A stretch of 53,600 bases of DNA. Origin: Asterionellopsis glacialis. Lineage: Eukaryota; Bacillariophyta; Plagiogrammaphyceae; Rhaphoneidales; Asterionellopsidaceae. The notes beneath the pieces are model-generated. The model was given only the letters and a program-made list of their open reading frames with translations, was not told the DNA's origin and searched no databases. Where the stretch lies: NCBI GenBank assembly GCA_014885115.2, contig WKLE02003446.1, forward strand, positions 1 through 53,600. The letters are read 5' to 3'. Position 1 is the stretch's first letter. Each line of letters starts with the position of its first letter. Shown here piece by piece: positions 30,123 through 40,731 of the stretch. The translations under genes were made by a program, and so were the position numbers.

Positions 30123-32855
30123 TTAATCAGAGTCATCACTACTGTTTTGGTTTTCACGACCAGTTTCGTCGCCCTCAGTTTCCTTGCGTTCAAAATCTTT
30201 CTTTTCTTCATCTGGAACTTCAGCCGATGAAAACGGTTGAGGACCGATGAGAGACAGAAGCACAGGGAGTAAGATCAAACCGTGGCTGACTCCTAGAGCA
30301 ACAGTCAAGGCGAATTGCCTAGACAATACCTCAAACACATACGATGAAGAAAACAGCAAAACTACTACAGCCAAAAATGTAGAAGTAGCGCCACTCAAAA
30401 CTGCAGAACCAATATCTGCCAATGATTCAAGAGCACGTCTGTCTTTGTCTTCCCCACCCTTTACCATAAAACAGTGACCAACGTGTGCACTGTAATCCAC
30501 CGAAAGACCAACCGCGAGCACAATGTTGATCACACTAACTGTGTCAATGGCAATGCCCAAGGCATACATGAAACCTAAAATTTCAACAAGACAACAGGCA
30601 ACATTGAATGTGATCAAAATTGCCGCTCCGGGACTTGCTACTGTGAAAAACACGATGAGTCCGACAGCAAGAATCGAAAGCCCAACGTTCATGAACAGCT
30701 CCTTTCTGATGATCTTGAATCCTTCGATGGCAATGAACTTTTCCGAGTAAGGGAAACAGGAAGGCAAATCATCCCAACTCTCTAACAATTCACGAGTAGT
30801 CTCCATTGCATCAATCTGTCGATCAGCATCATCAATGATTCTTCCATCGCTGATTTTTGTTAAACGACTGTATTCAGAATTCACACGGAATGCCAAAAGT
30901 TCAGTAGCGTCCTCGGAGAAGATAACATCTTGAAAGTACGTCGTTCCTGGTCCACTTCTGCTTGTGTAATTAGCAAGAGTCAAGACGAAATCTGCTTCGG
31001 TGGTTGGCCACATGTCTTCCCCAAGAGCCACACCACCAATTTTTCCGGAACCATTCTCCTTGAGATAGTCGTAGAGACCGGTCATAACATTTTGGTATGC
31101 CTCTTCGGAAACAGGTTCCGCAATGTAAGGGGCGGAGGTAGATAGGTTAGTCAAACGAGAGTCAAGCTCTGCTAGTTCTTGGCGACTCTCGTAAATTAAA
31201 TCACCCCCTTCGAAAGTGATGAAGAGATCGATTCCCCTGCTAGGAAAGAGATCATCCGTTGCTTCAAAGTAATCTTTAAGGTAGCTACCGTCAGGAATGA
31301 ATTCACGTTCGGTATCTTCTACTGGGAGATTGATCGCTCCGTAGACTCCGAAGGAGAAGAGTCCTGCAAACGCCAAAAGTACAATAATCTTTCCTGCTTT
31401 GGATAGAATAGCTGGAGCATGGTAATTACGGAAGTATCGTGAGTACATATCTTCTTCAAATCCATCGTCTTCATCGCTAGGGTCCTGTTTGCGAGTAACA
31501 CAGCAGAGACATTCACGACGGTTGTCTCTCTGACGGCGTTCATCAAGTACAAGTGTGGCAGTGAAGAAAGTGGAAGCGAATGCCCAAAGGAAGAAAATGC
31601 CAATGGATGCAAATGCACAGAAGCTCGCCAAGGCTGGCAACCTGGAGGAGGATGAGATACCGAAGGCAACCAGATCAGTTGCAGAAGTGACAGTAATGGA
31701 AGCACCGGCACGTGCAAGTGCTCTACCGCTCCTGGCAGCAATTCCTTCGTTGTCTTCTGATTTCCTTGAGTCATTACGCTCGCGGTTGAAAGCATTGACA
31801 ATGACGAATGCATCATCGACACCAATACCGAGCAGAATAAAAGGAAGTAAAGAATGGACTGGTCCAAAGAAAAGCCCAAATGCAGATGACAAACCAAAAC
31901 TTGCTCCAGTCGACAACCCAACGGTGACTAAAGCACCCAATGCAAGTGTCCATCGAGATCCAGGACCACACTTGACCTTCCCCATTGTTGCTCCAAGGTA
32001 CAGGAAAGCCAATATGTAGGAGACTTGCACCAAAACCAAATCACCAGTGATTGCACCACCGAATTCGTCCTCGAAACTGCGACCTGCGAAGTAGTCAACA
32101 GACAAGGATGGGTAGGCTTCCGACACTGTCTCGAGATTAGCTAAGAAAACATCGAGTTCCCAGCCTTCGTTGATTGGATCTACCTCAGAACCGTCTACGA
32201 CTTCTGAACGACCTTCAAGAAAGTAGGAAAGGGTAAAGGCCTCTGCAGACACGAGTTCCCCGTCTTCGCTAAAAACAGGTTTTCCAAGAACTGCCTTAAG
32301 GTCTTCAGTTGATCCGTATGCATTGATGGTCTTGAGAACGTCCGTATCGCTCTGGAGAGTCGTAAGGTCATAATTCCATTGGCGAAGGATACTTGTGATC
32401 ACGCATTGACATTCACCATCATTTCTCGATACACATTCTGCACTACCTTTGACACACAAGTCAACGAGGTCGTAATCTTCATCGTCTACCGTTGCTATTT
32501 CAGAGGCGATTTTCATATGCATCTGCATAGCGTCTTCCAAAGTTTCCTTGGTCAAGACGTTGCCTCCTGCATCTTTGGATTGGACCAACACGTTGTTAAA
32601 TCGAGTAGAACTTGCAAAGTATTGCTGATACCGGATTGTCTCTTCCTCAGCAGTTGTACCTTGAGGCACCCAAAGTTCCTCAGGACGATTTTCGGTTTCC
32701 CATCGGGCAAAACCTGCGCCACAGATAACTGTCAACAAAATGGCGGCGGCGATTGTCTTTCGTGGTTTACTTCCAACGAAGTCACCAATTTTTCGAAAGA
32801 AGCCCGAAATGCCGCCCTCCACCTTGTCTCCAAAGGCCTCGGTACATGAAGTCAT
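30123..32855 (-). CDS. Patched/RND-family twelve-helix membrane protein
   Basis: Single exon, 910 residues. Topology is that of the Patched/NPC1/Dispatched RND group: one helix near residues 34-52, a large extracytoplasmic domain with cysteines (CVKGSAECVSRNDGECQC), five helices of sterol-sensing-domain type (about 275-430), a second lone helix near 490, a second loop domain, and a final five-helix bundle. The paired acidic motifs in helices 4 and 10 are present: GIGVDDAFVIVNAF (about 342-355) and GLSVDYSAHV (about 780-790), the residues that couple ion flow to lipid movement in RND proteins. It probably moves a sterol or other lipid across or within a membrane, but the cargo is not readable. 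The C-terminus is short and acidic. Diatoms carry several such paralogues; a Hedgehog link is not implied. Confidence 0.88.
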   Translation of the reverse strand: MTSCTEAFGDKVEGGISGFFRKIGDFVGSKPRKTIAAAILLTVICGAGFARWETENRPEELWVPQGTTAEEETIRYQQYFASSTRFNNVLVQSKDAGGNVLTKETLEDAMQMHMKIASEIATVDDEDYDLVDLCVKGSAECVSRNDGECQCVITSILRQWNYDLTTLQSDTDVLKTINAYGSTEDLKAVLGKPVFSEDGELVSAEAFTLSYFLEGRSEVVDGSEVDPINEGWELDVFLANLETVSEAYPSLSVDYFAGRSFEDEFGGAITGDLVLVQVSYILAFLYLGATMGKVKCGPGSRWTLALGALVTVGLSTGASFGLSSAFGLFFGPVHSLLPFILLGIGVDDAFVIVNAFNRERNDSRKSEDNEGIAARSGRALARAGASITVTSATDLVAFGISSSSRLPALASFCAFASIGIFFLWAFASTFFTATLVLDERRQRDNRRECLCCVTRKQDPSDEDDGFEEDMYSRYFRNYHAPAILSKAGKIIVLLAFAGLFSFGVYGAINLPVEDTEREFIPDGSYLKDYFEATDDLFPSRGIDLFITFEGGDLIYESRQELAELDSRLTNLSTSAPYIAEPVSEEAYQNVMTGLYDYLKENGSGKIGGVALGEDMWPTTEADFVLTLANYTSRSGPGTTYFQDVIFSEDATELLAFRVNSEYSRLTKISDGRIIDDADRQIDAMETTRELLESWDDLPSCFPYSEKFIAIEGFKIIRKELFMNVGLSILAVGLIVFFTVASPGAAILITFNVACCLVEILGFMYALGIAIDTVSVINIVLAVGLSVDYSAHVGHCFMVKGGEDKDRRALESLADIGSAVLSGATSTFLAVVVLLFSSSYVFEVLSRQFALTVALGVSHGLILLPVLLSLIGPQPFSSAEVPDEEKKDFERKETEGDETGRENQNSSDDSD

Positions 32856-33840
32856 GGTTATTGTTATAAGCAGCTAACAGATGCAGAAATGTGATCCGTT
32901 AGTCGTTTGTATTTGTTGATGCCAAGTCGTGTTGATGCGTGGTCGATTGATCGAGAATTCGAATGTCGTCAGTAAGAAATACGGTATTGAGAATGTAGTC
33001 TACTGCTGGTTGGCATTTGTACACCAGGTATCCCACTTTGGGTGATGTTTTTATGCATCACTATTCACCAGTACGAAGTACTGAGATCTTTCTGATAGTA
33101 TTTCTGATGATGTGTCCAGATCATTGTAAATTATATAACTATCGTTGTACAAGTAACTGTAATACAGATATTACTATTGAATAGACAGTTTGAATAATTT
33201 AGGTACACCCCGTACAAAATTCGGGGAATCTGGGGGATGTGGGTCGGTCCTACTATGAATTATAAACCTGACCATGTACCAGGTATAGAACCTACGAGCT
33301 ACCAAGGCTGGTACGTGGTATGAAGTACTACCAGGTAAGTACTGACTCATTTTGGAGAAGTGTTATATGAAAATGATGTACTTTTTTTTAGTGACGTGGT
33401 ATAGAACCATAAATAAAACTTATTTACGTCATCCACATTTGGCTTCAATTTTATTCTCATATATAATATACTTAGTATTTATCAAGAATACGAGGTTTTC
33501 AGTCTATTTTTAAAAAAATATTACGATGGCATCGAATGAATCAAGATGAATCATGCCTGTAATGGGTCAAAAATTATAGTTTTTCTATAATATATCTGAT
33601 CGGACTCGCCATCTGGATTTCATAAATGATGAAATATGACGTCATCCATAAAGCTCTGATTGCTTTCATGCCTCGCTCAGCATTATCTCTCTCTTGCTTT
33701 CGATCTGATGAAAGGACAAAAAATTCAACATGCACAGACTCTGGATGGATTATTAAAAAAACTCTAGAAGGATGGAAGTTCTCAGTGTTGTCATTTGACC
33801 TACAACCTGAGTGTTGGTAGTTACCCCATCAAGAACTGCA
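32856..33840. promoter_or_regulatory. Upstream region of the Patched-family gene
   Basis: Contains the presumed promoter of the gene starting at 32855, a GGTAC-rich cluster (33277-33352) and AT-rich stretches. CpG is still common here (for example around 33600-33710), so the composition change begins after this segment. No coding frame is convincing. Confidence 0.45.
33277..33352. repeat. GGTAC-rich palindromic cluster
   Basis: Overlapping words GTACCAGGTA, GGCTGGTACGTGGTA, AAGTACTACCAGGTAAGTACT, 420-500 bp upstream of the Patched-family start codon. Same word family as the clusters near 19442, 40536 and 53446. Confidence 0.55.
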
Positions 33841-34983
33841 CCTTATTATTCACAATGAAAAGTTCTACTATAGTGGTAAAGCAATGCAACTACTGAAGCT
33901 TGATTATTTAGTTTACTGTACTCAATTGTAGAGCCCTGATGCTGCTTGCACTACTGCCTTTTTTGGCTGACAATTTGTGAATGATAACAACCACAATTAT
34001 TTGTTATTTGTTGTTCTAGTACTATAAGAAGAGTAAAGATTTCCTCTTCACCAGCAACAGTGCAGCTACTACCATCAGCAACACAGACTGAGACTCTCCA
34101 TCAGCCCAGTTATGGGAGGGAATCCCCAAAATATGTGGATAATACCTCCCTGCTATTCTTATATTTTCTTCCGTTGCCAATAATGCTCTATATGATACAG
34201 TGCATAATGAACTTTAGGCATAAAGTTCTTGTCAATAATCCTCATACTTCTGATAACTTTAGATCCAATGTTACCATACATACTAAACAATATAATCATA
34301 ATAATCTATCTCTGCTATTTGTTCTAGTGTGATTATTCTGACATTGTATCTGGGGCTAGTACTATGAAATCCTATCCTCCTGCTATTAACATCATGATAA
34401 GGTCAAACAAAAAGAAATTTTTATTCCAGTTAATGGTGCTGTGTGATGCTCCACTTGAATGATTCCTACTCCATAAGTCAAATCAGCATTTCACCTTATT
34501 GTTCATTACCCATCTCTCCCCTCAGACTTGTGATGTGCCAAAACTTTTCTCTTCCAAAGCATCATCTTTTTAACTGAATGCAGTAATCAAAGTGACCTCT
34601 CACATCAATTTGTTTTATCATCTAGTGTTCTTGAATACTATTTTGCTTATGATCTGACACAAAAAATTAAGAGCATTGTTGTTCCTATTTCCTGTACCTA
34701 TTACCTGTTTGATATTTGACTTTGCGCAGAAGTGTATATGAAGCTAGTACTGGTGATGCTGTAAATAAGAAGCAGAATAGTTGATTGCCATTACTCTATG
34801 ATTCTGCTGAACAATTTCTCAGCTAAAAAATTGAGACCTTCTTGATATATGTTTTTAGAAAAAATAAATGATGAGAAGGAAATAGAGATTTTTGTCATTT
34901 TTGGCTGTATATTTTCTTCTGAAGGAAGAATAAGTGTGGAGTATAAGTATGAGTTATAGAATTGTAAGTAAGCTAAAAATAAA

Positions 34984-35249
34984 AATGGTCAAAAAACTGA
35001 TATTCTTTTCTGTGCAAGTGCAGACTGCGTAAGACTTAAAACTAGATATTGCTGGATTAAGTGCTCAGAAAAAGTTGAAGTTGTTAGGTTGTTGGGTGTT
35101 CTGAAGGGTAAACTGATCAGCTAGAGACTCCTCATCTTGAAGGAGGCTAGTCTATAAACCAGTATTTTACTTGAGGAGGCAGAAAAAAATGTACAGGATC
35201 TTCATCAGACCAGAATTATCAAATGCTTCTGGCTGGATGGCTCATATAA
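34984..35249 (+). pseudogene. Possible relic of a non-LTR retrotransposon reverse transcriptase
   Basis: In one frame, 45 open codons read NGQKTDILF near the start and VEVVRLLGVLKG later, resembling the 'N..KTe.l.F' and 'v..fkYLGV' motifs downstream of the catalytic centre of LINE reverse transcriptases, at about the usual spacing. After a stop and a frame change, MYRIFIRPELSNASGW resembles the 'lYk.lIrP.l.YGse.W' motif that comes next. Order and spacing fit; identity is weak and the frame is broken. No intact catalytic YADD box is seen upstream. This is inference from pattern only. Confidence 0.35.
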
Positions 35250-37857
35250 CAAGTTCTTGTTGATTCTTTTTGTGGGACTTTGAGCTTGGAGTTAAGCAAT
35301 TTAAACAAGCTGTGTTTTTGCTGAGATAGCATGTAGATCAGAGATCAGAGATGGTCAATGAGAGGCTGTTCTAGCTGATTGTATCTGTAAGAGAGAGACT
35401 ATACAGTATTGAAATAATCTAGTATATGATGGATTGTTTGACAGTACTTGCACATTCTAAGGGGTGGGAATTGGGGGTGCTAGTCAATATATTATACACC
35501 AGGCCAGTGATGTTTCTTGTTATGTCTTCATTATAGGTCTGACTTGAGATTATAAGAAATGGTGCTTTGACATAGAGAATCATAGGCTTCATATATTCTG
35601 AATAAATTGGCTTTCAAGATATAAGTATTTCTTGTGCTTTGTTGTTATGAGAGGGGTACTGGTATTTCTTGAATTTGTAGAGTAGCCATATTAATTTATT
35701 TGCTTTTTAGAAGTTGGTGGCTTCTTTATTTGTGACTTCCATATTAAGTGCTGAACTTCAATGGAGAGTTTGCTAAGGAGGAGTTCTGATGAAATGGAGT
35801 GTGGTATGGCCCTGTTGATTCTGTACTCATCGTTTGATGGGAGATGAGTAGTAATTGTTTGCAAGATTTTGCTAGGAATGTCCAAGTGCAACATTAAAAC
35901 TGATAGTATGGGTTGTTATTGCTTTCATTGGCTGTTTAATTTTTTTGAAAAAATAAGTTTATACATTATCAATTGGTTTTTGAGTAAGAGAGTGGAGAGA
36001 TTAAAGGAAGTGGAGGCAAAAGAAAAGCTCCAAGCTTTAGATTCACTGACATCATGGACAAGCAATGGACACCACAATGCAAGGAGTCAGGAAGCTGATG
36101 GACACAGTAGGAGTTGGATCATTCTTTTTAGCAAAAGGTAGTACTACTAAAAGCACCTCAAGATATTGGTAATTAGAAATTTGCAAGAATGAATTTTACA
36201 AAACATATAAAGAACAATAAAAGAATGTATGGTTATAATTTTACCAATGAGGATGAAAAGAAGCAGACAATGAGAAAAGTATGATGAGGTAGAATAGGAT
36301 GCATTACACAGACAGAAATGTCAACTGATTTTCAAACTGATAAATCAAAACCCCAGATTAATCATTATTACTTTGGTTTCTTTCTGCTAACTTTTATGCT
36401 CATAACTATCTGGTGTGCGCAGTAACACAGATTAGCTAACCCCTTCCCTATAAATTATAACCCATTTGAAAATGATTTTTTCCACACAAATCATAAATTG
36501 TTTCAAAATAAACAATACAATTCACTCAATCTCTACATTTAAGGACTCTGCATTTTCTATTCTACTTTAACAATACTTCTAAGTTTCAATAATTACTTCT
36601 TCTATCATTTTTTGAGGGAGAAGTGGCACAGGGGTGTGAATAAGTGCTATCCTCATCACTTTTGGGATTTCTTTTGTTTTTATTGCTACATTTACACCTC
36701 CTCTAATTTTCTGTTGTATTCTTTGTTTTTGTTTTCTTCATATTGAAACAATCATCATAGAACTCCTCATATTAGTACCTATCAAAAAATTATCCAGTAT
36801 GCTGTACATCTTCCATAGTAGTTATTCATTGAGTAGAAACAGCTTGCGTGACATTTGCCTGTGCCCAACTTGGTTGACCTCCTGTCAGGGGGCATTTATG
36901 AGAGCTGCAGAGATGTAGCTACCCTCGATCTACCTCCAACAAAACTAGAATAGTGTGAAAGATGACATATTTTATCTCATTGTTCTCAGATTTTTCCATA
37001 GCAACAGTTGTTCTTTTTCTGAAGGCAATAACATATTTGACAGCAGAGGACTACCAAAGCTCTGAAGCAATCAGCTAATTGTTGATTCCTCCTCCTCACC
37101 AGTTCATATGGCCCTAATGGGTCATTGGGTGACTAATAGTTCTGTCACTTTTTTTCTACAAAAAATTCCACTTTGACTCAACCTCCTTCTATCATAAAAA
37201 ATAACAATAATAATTAATTCTGTCCATCTGAACAATCACATGGACAATTATAATTTTGATGAATTGTTACCATATCTTTGCATCATTTAAAATTATTAGA
37301 TCACCCTCCTACAAATTACAAATCATTTTCTCACAAATTTTTGTGATATTGCTGAGCAGTCCAATCTTAAAAACAAGCTGCATGTGGTTTCATTTTACTT
37401 GAGGCTAATTCATGGTGGCAAGAATCAAAACCCATGCATTTGATTGTTTTGATTGCAAGCAGTAAATTGTCCTTGCAATATGAAAGAGGTGGGCATCTAT
37501 ATCAGCAATTGATATGAATTATAAATTCAAACTAATCACAACAAAAATATCATCAGCCACTCATTGCTTTTATCCTCAACAGTGTGCTGGTAGCACACAA
37601 AATATGATGGAACATTATTTCTCTACATGAAACTTGTTAAACATGCGTAAGGAATTTAGTCAGAACAAGGTAAATTGTAGACAAGTCATATACATGCAAA
37701 AAATATAAAGTGTTTTATCAAAATTGAATATAATTTTATACAAAAAATGCATAGAAAGTGCATAAAAATTGGATGTATTTTACTCTTCTTGTGTAGTAGA
37801 AAATGTCTGGATTGTTGTATGGTAGAATCATGTACTCTCTAGACTCTTCTTTAAAAA

Positions 37858-38088
37858 TGCAAGAAGAAGTGCTTACAAATTGAATACTATGATTTTACAA
37901 TAAGAACCAAAACACAATGAGCCATCAAGTGCACAAAAATTGAATACTGTTTTGTGTAAAAAGTGTCCAACTTGCAAGAAGAAGTGCTTACAAATTGAAT
38001 ACTATGATTTTACAATAAGAACCAAAACACAATGAGCCATCAAGTGCATAAAAATTGAATACTGTTTTGTGTAAAAAGTGTCCAACTT
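37858..38088. repeat. 115-bp tandem duplication
   Basis: Copies at 37858-37972 and 37973-38087 (similarity runs one base further) differ, in my alignment, at one base (C at 37934, T at 38049). Each copy contains two related half-units starting AAGTGC and followed by AAATTGAATAC, 60 bp apart. More diverged half-units precede the array near 37708 and 37754, so it looks like a small satellite that has recently expanded. Confidence 0.85.
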
Positions 38089-38280
38089 CTTATTAGGATT
38101 TCTATTTATTACACCATCTTGTCATAATTACTGAAGCAGTCAACCAAGCATATTACAAGCTTAGAATTCTTGCAACAAGTAAGCAGTAAGCAACTGGTTT
38201 TAAGCTTGAAAATAATGGGGAGGGAGGGGGGAGTTGCTCATTTTTGCTATGCGCATAATACACTATCTGAAGCCAGTGAG

Positions 38281-38622
38281 CAGTAGGTATCTTACTTATC
38301 TTACTTCAACATTCTTTGTATGGTCAACTTGAGGAAGCTTTCTTTGAACATTTTTAGTATCAAAACAGCAACCTTTTGTGTATATACCTTGTGATTCTTG
38401 AGTCAGCTACACCTACAAGTACAAGAAAATCAATGTTGCAATACCGTAGAAGGAAAAAAAAAATATATATAATATTCTTTACAACTTCATCCTCTTTCAA
38501 AACTACAAACTACTTTGTCTTGGCACCACAATAGTACATGTTTTTAGATAGGGGCATCCCGTTTTGAGATAAAATGGCCAAAAGACTTTAAAATGTAGAG
38601 AAATAATTGTACTATGCAATAA
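38281..38622. other. 3' flank of the Hsp70-like gene
   Basis: Transition from the CpG-poor island to the gene ending at 38623. AT-rich, with a short A run and a TA run near 38453-38472. Nothing coding seen. Confidence 0.4.
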
Positions 38623-40242
38623 TTATGCGCCTATACGGACAAGTGGACCACCTTGAAGTGATATCGAAAGGGCCCCACTTGTGCTAAGTTCAACCAGGAG
38701 TTCTACCGTACCCGTCTCAGGTAATTCCTCCAACTTGGCAACTAGTTTCTCATTTGGACTTGTTTGATATAAGCCATATTGCTCACTCGAATTTGCTTCA
38801 AATACGTGTGTTATGTGCGCTGGCAATGGTGTCCCTTTGTCAATCAGTACTGTCAAGATACTTGCATTACTGCCATTACTACTGCACTCCCCTTCCTTCA
38901 ACGAACCAAGGCCTAAGGATATAGGACTCAATGAGAGTTCTGGACAGATGGGCGACTTTGAAATGGTTCCAATATTAACTTGCGGATGATCCTCCAGGAG
39001 TTCCAACACTTGAGCGCCCTGGCGGGCACATCCCATGGCAACTGCTTCCTCAGGCGGAATTGTTGACAAGCCTCTGTAGTACGAATCATCGAATGCCTTG
39101 TTAACAATCTGTTTGGCACTTGGCATACTTACAACACTACCAGAGATAAGAACTGTATCACCTTTGAATGCCAATGATTCAAACGTACTTTGTGCCTTCT
39201 TGAGTAGTCGGGATGTGAGCATGTCCCACCGAGGTCGACTAATAGGAATGTGACAATCCACACCTTCGTACAACCCATCAACAGTGACATGCACTGGAGC
39301 ATTGGCATTGTTGCTATTTGACATGGTCTTCAGTGCAGTCTCACAGGCCGAAATAAGTTTGACACGGGCCTTGCTGTTTTCGAATACCTCACCGGAAGGA
39401 AATTTATTTTTTCGTTCAAATTGAGACGCCACATGCTTTGCTAATGTTTCTACAAATACAGAAGCTTTGAGACTAGTGTCTCTTTGACTTGAAGTTTGTT
39501 GTAACATTCCACTACTGCCACAAGATTGAAATTGTGTCAGTGTTAACCCCGAAGCTCCCCAGTCCACTACCAACACATGTTTGTATTGCTTTTGATGTTT
39601 GTTGGTCAAATCAGTGATGCCATGTGCAACACAAACTGCGGCAGCATCCGTCAATATGCCTACTACTGCTTGTTTCTTCTTGTTTGACTTTGTTTTGGGA
39701 CAAAGCGACTTCCATCCCTGTTGGACTGTTTCAACCCAAGCATCCACATGAGCAGCATCAAGTTCATTTTGATCATCATCATGAATCACAGTCGGAACTG
39801 ACAAGACAATTCGTAAATTTTCCGGTGCAACAGCAGAGGAATCAGATGCCATGGTGCATAATTGAGCAAAAAAGGCAGAAGCAGCGTCTTTGCTAGATTC
39901 AGCTACTTTCTTGATCTCCTCGTCCTCGTCGTTTTCATTTGCATCCGCAAGAAGATTCACCAAGTGCTGAATTGTGTATTGATGAAGTTTTTTATCCTTT
40001 TTCCGCTTTTGTAACACCCGCAAGGCAGCGTCACCGAAAACATAAGAGGGGGCATTCTTGGAGTCTCCCTCTCCTTCCTCTTGCTCTGTAGTGACCAATG
40101 CTGGTGTTGACCTATGACCCTGAGCGTTGCTTACAACACTTGGTGGAGTCGATGTGTTTGTGTCCGTGCATACAGCCACACGGGCCATGAATGAACCCAG
40201 ATCCAAACCTACGGCTATACATTTGGGTGTTTCCGAACTCAT
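38623..40242 (-). CDS. Short Hsp70-family protein, Ssz1/HSPA14-like
   Basis: Single exon, 539 residues. The actin-like ATPase domain is clear: VGLDLGSFMARVAVC (about 11-25) for phosphate loop 1, VVDWGASGLTLTQF (about 226) for phosphate loop 2, and VLISGSVVSMPSAKQIV (about 367) for the adenosine loop. Phosphate loop 2 reads DWGASG rather than DLGGGT. After it comes a shortened beta substrate domain, with no helical lid and no EEVD tail. This length (yeast Ssz1 is 538 residues, HSPA14 509) and the degenerate nucleotide loops fit the ribosome-associated complex member that works with a zuotin-type J protein at the ribosome exit tunnel. Assignment to Ssz1/HSPA14 rests on architecture; another atypical Hsp70 is possible. 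It sits downstream of SF3A3 on the same strand. Confidence 0.75.
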   Translation of the reverse strand: MSSETPKCIAVGLDLGSFMARVAVCTDTNTSTPPSVVSNAQGHRSTPALVTTEQEEGEGDSKNAPSYVFGDAALRVLQKRKKDKKLHQYTIQHLVNLLADANENDEDEEIKKVAESSKDAASAFFAQLCTMASDSSAVAPENLRIVLSVPTVIHDDDQNELDAAHVDAWVETVQQGWKSLCPKTKSNKKKQAVVGILTDAAAVCVAHGITDLTNKHQKQYKHVLVVDWGASGLTLTQFQSCGSSGMLQQTSSQRDTSLKASVFVETLAKHVASQFERKNKFPSGEVFENSKARVKLISACETALKTMSNSNNANAPVHVTVDGLYEGVDCHIPISRPRWDMLTSRLLKKAQSTFESLAFKGDTVLISGSVVSMPSAKQIVNKAFDDSYYRGLSTIPPEEAVAMGCARQGAQVLELLEDHPQVNIGTISKSPICPELSLSPISLGLGSLKEGECSSNGSNASILTVLIDKGTPLPAHITHVFEANSSEQYGLYQTSPNEKLVAKLEELPETGTVELLVELSTSGALSISLQGGPLVRIGA

Positions 40243-40731
40243 AGTTTTGTAATAGATAGCTTGCTTCTGATTCTGACTGGAGTAAAGAGATGAAGGACCT
40301 AGACAATGGACAGCAAGAATCTTGGCTGTGGGACGATGTTGTACAGAACCGTAAGTTCAAAGGGGAGAAACGTGTTGGCGAGGTTTTGTATTTTTTTTTT
40401 GGATGGAGAGAAGAAAAAGTCGATTGTGCGGCGGGTGTGACCGTGTGTTTGTCTTCATGTGGACAAGCCAAAAACCAATATCGAACAACAGCCAGACGAC
40501 AAAGAAAAATCGTCTGCCCTTGTATCAATTTTATACAGTACCTGGGTACCGGTTCTGGTACGTACGTACCTATTTTCAGTACCTTCAGAAGTAACAAACA
40601 AGATGATGTATTTTGAGGTTTGTCTTTTGTAAACAGCATGGGACTAAAAAACCTAACATGCAGAATGTAAGCTTTAAAAATAATGTCATAAGTATCTCAT
40701 TTTAATTCAAATCCATGCTTTTCAGATTAGA
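40243..40731. promoter_or_regulatory. Spacer between SF3A3 end and the Hsp70-like gene
   Basis: A 489-bp space with the SF3A3 3' end and the promoter of the Hsp70-like gene. It contains a GGTAC cluster (40536-40583: CAGTACCTGGGTACCGG, then TGGTACGTACGTACC) about 300 bp upstream of the Hsp70-like start codon, and a T run at 40390-40400. Confidence 0.5.
40536..40583. repeat. GGTAC-rich palindromic cluster
   Basis: Contains GGGTACCGG and the alternating TACGTACGTAC core, largely self-complementary. Position and word content match the other promoter-side clusters in this window. Confidence 0.55.

Larger units (their letters stand above)
33841..38280. other. Gene-free, CpG-depleted AT-rich island
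   Basis: Reading line by line I count about nine CpG dinucleotides in some 4.4 kb, while TpG and CpA are abundant; the flanking genes often show three or four CpG per 60 bases. Stops are frequent in all frames and no gene is convincing. The pattern is what long-term cytosine methylation and deamination leaves on silenced repeats. The island holds a possible reverse-transcriptase relic (34984-35249) and a tandem duplication (37858-38088). Edges look fairly sharp on both sides. Confidence 0.75.

Noticed and set aside
35869..36141. 90-codon plus-strand frame inside the CpG-poor island
   Set aside because: No domain, starts and stops by chance length for AT-rich DNA, and the surrounding sequence is full of stops.
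33841..38280. tRNA or other structured RNA genes, CRISPR-like arrays or LTR pairs in the island
   Set aside because: I looked for B-box-like GGTTCRANNCC, regularly spaced short repeats and long direct repeats and found only the 115-bp tandem duplication.
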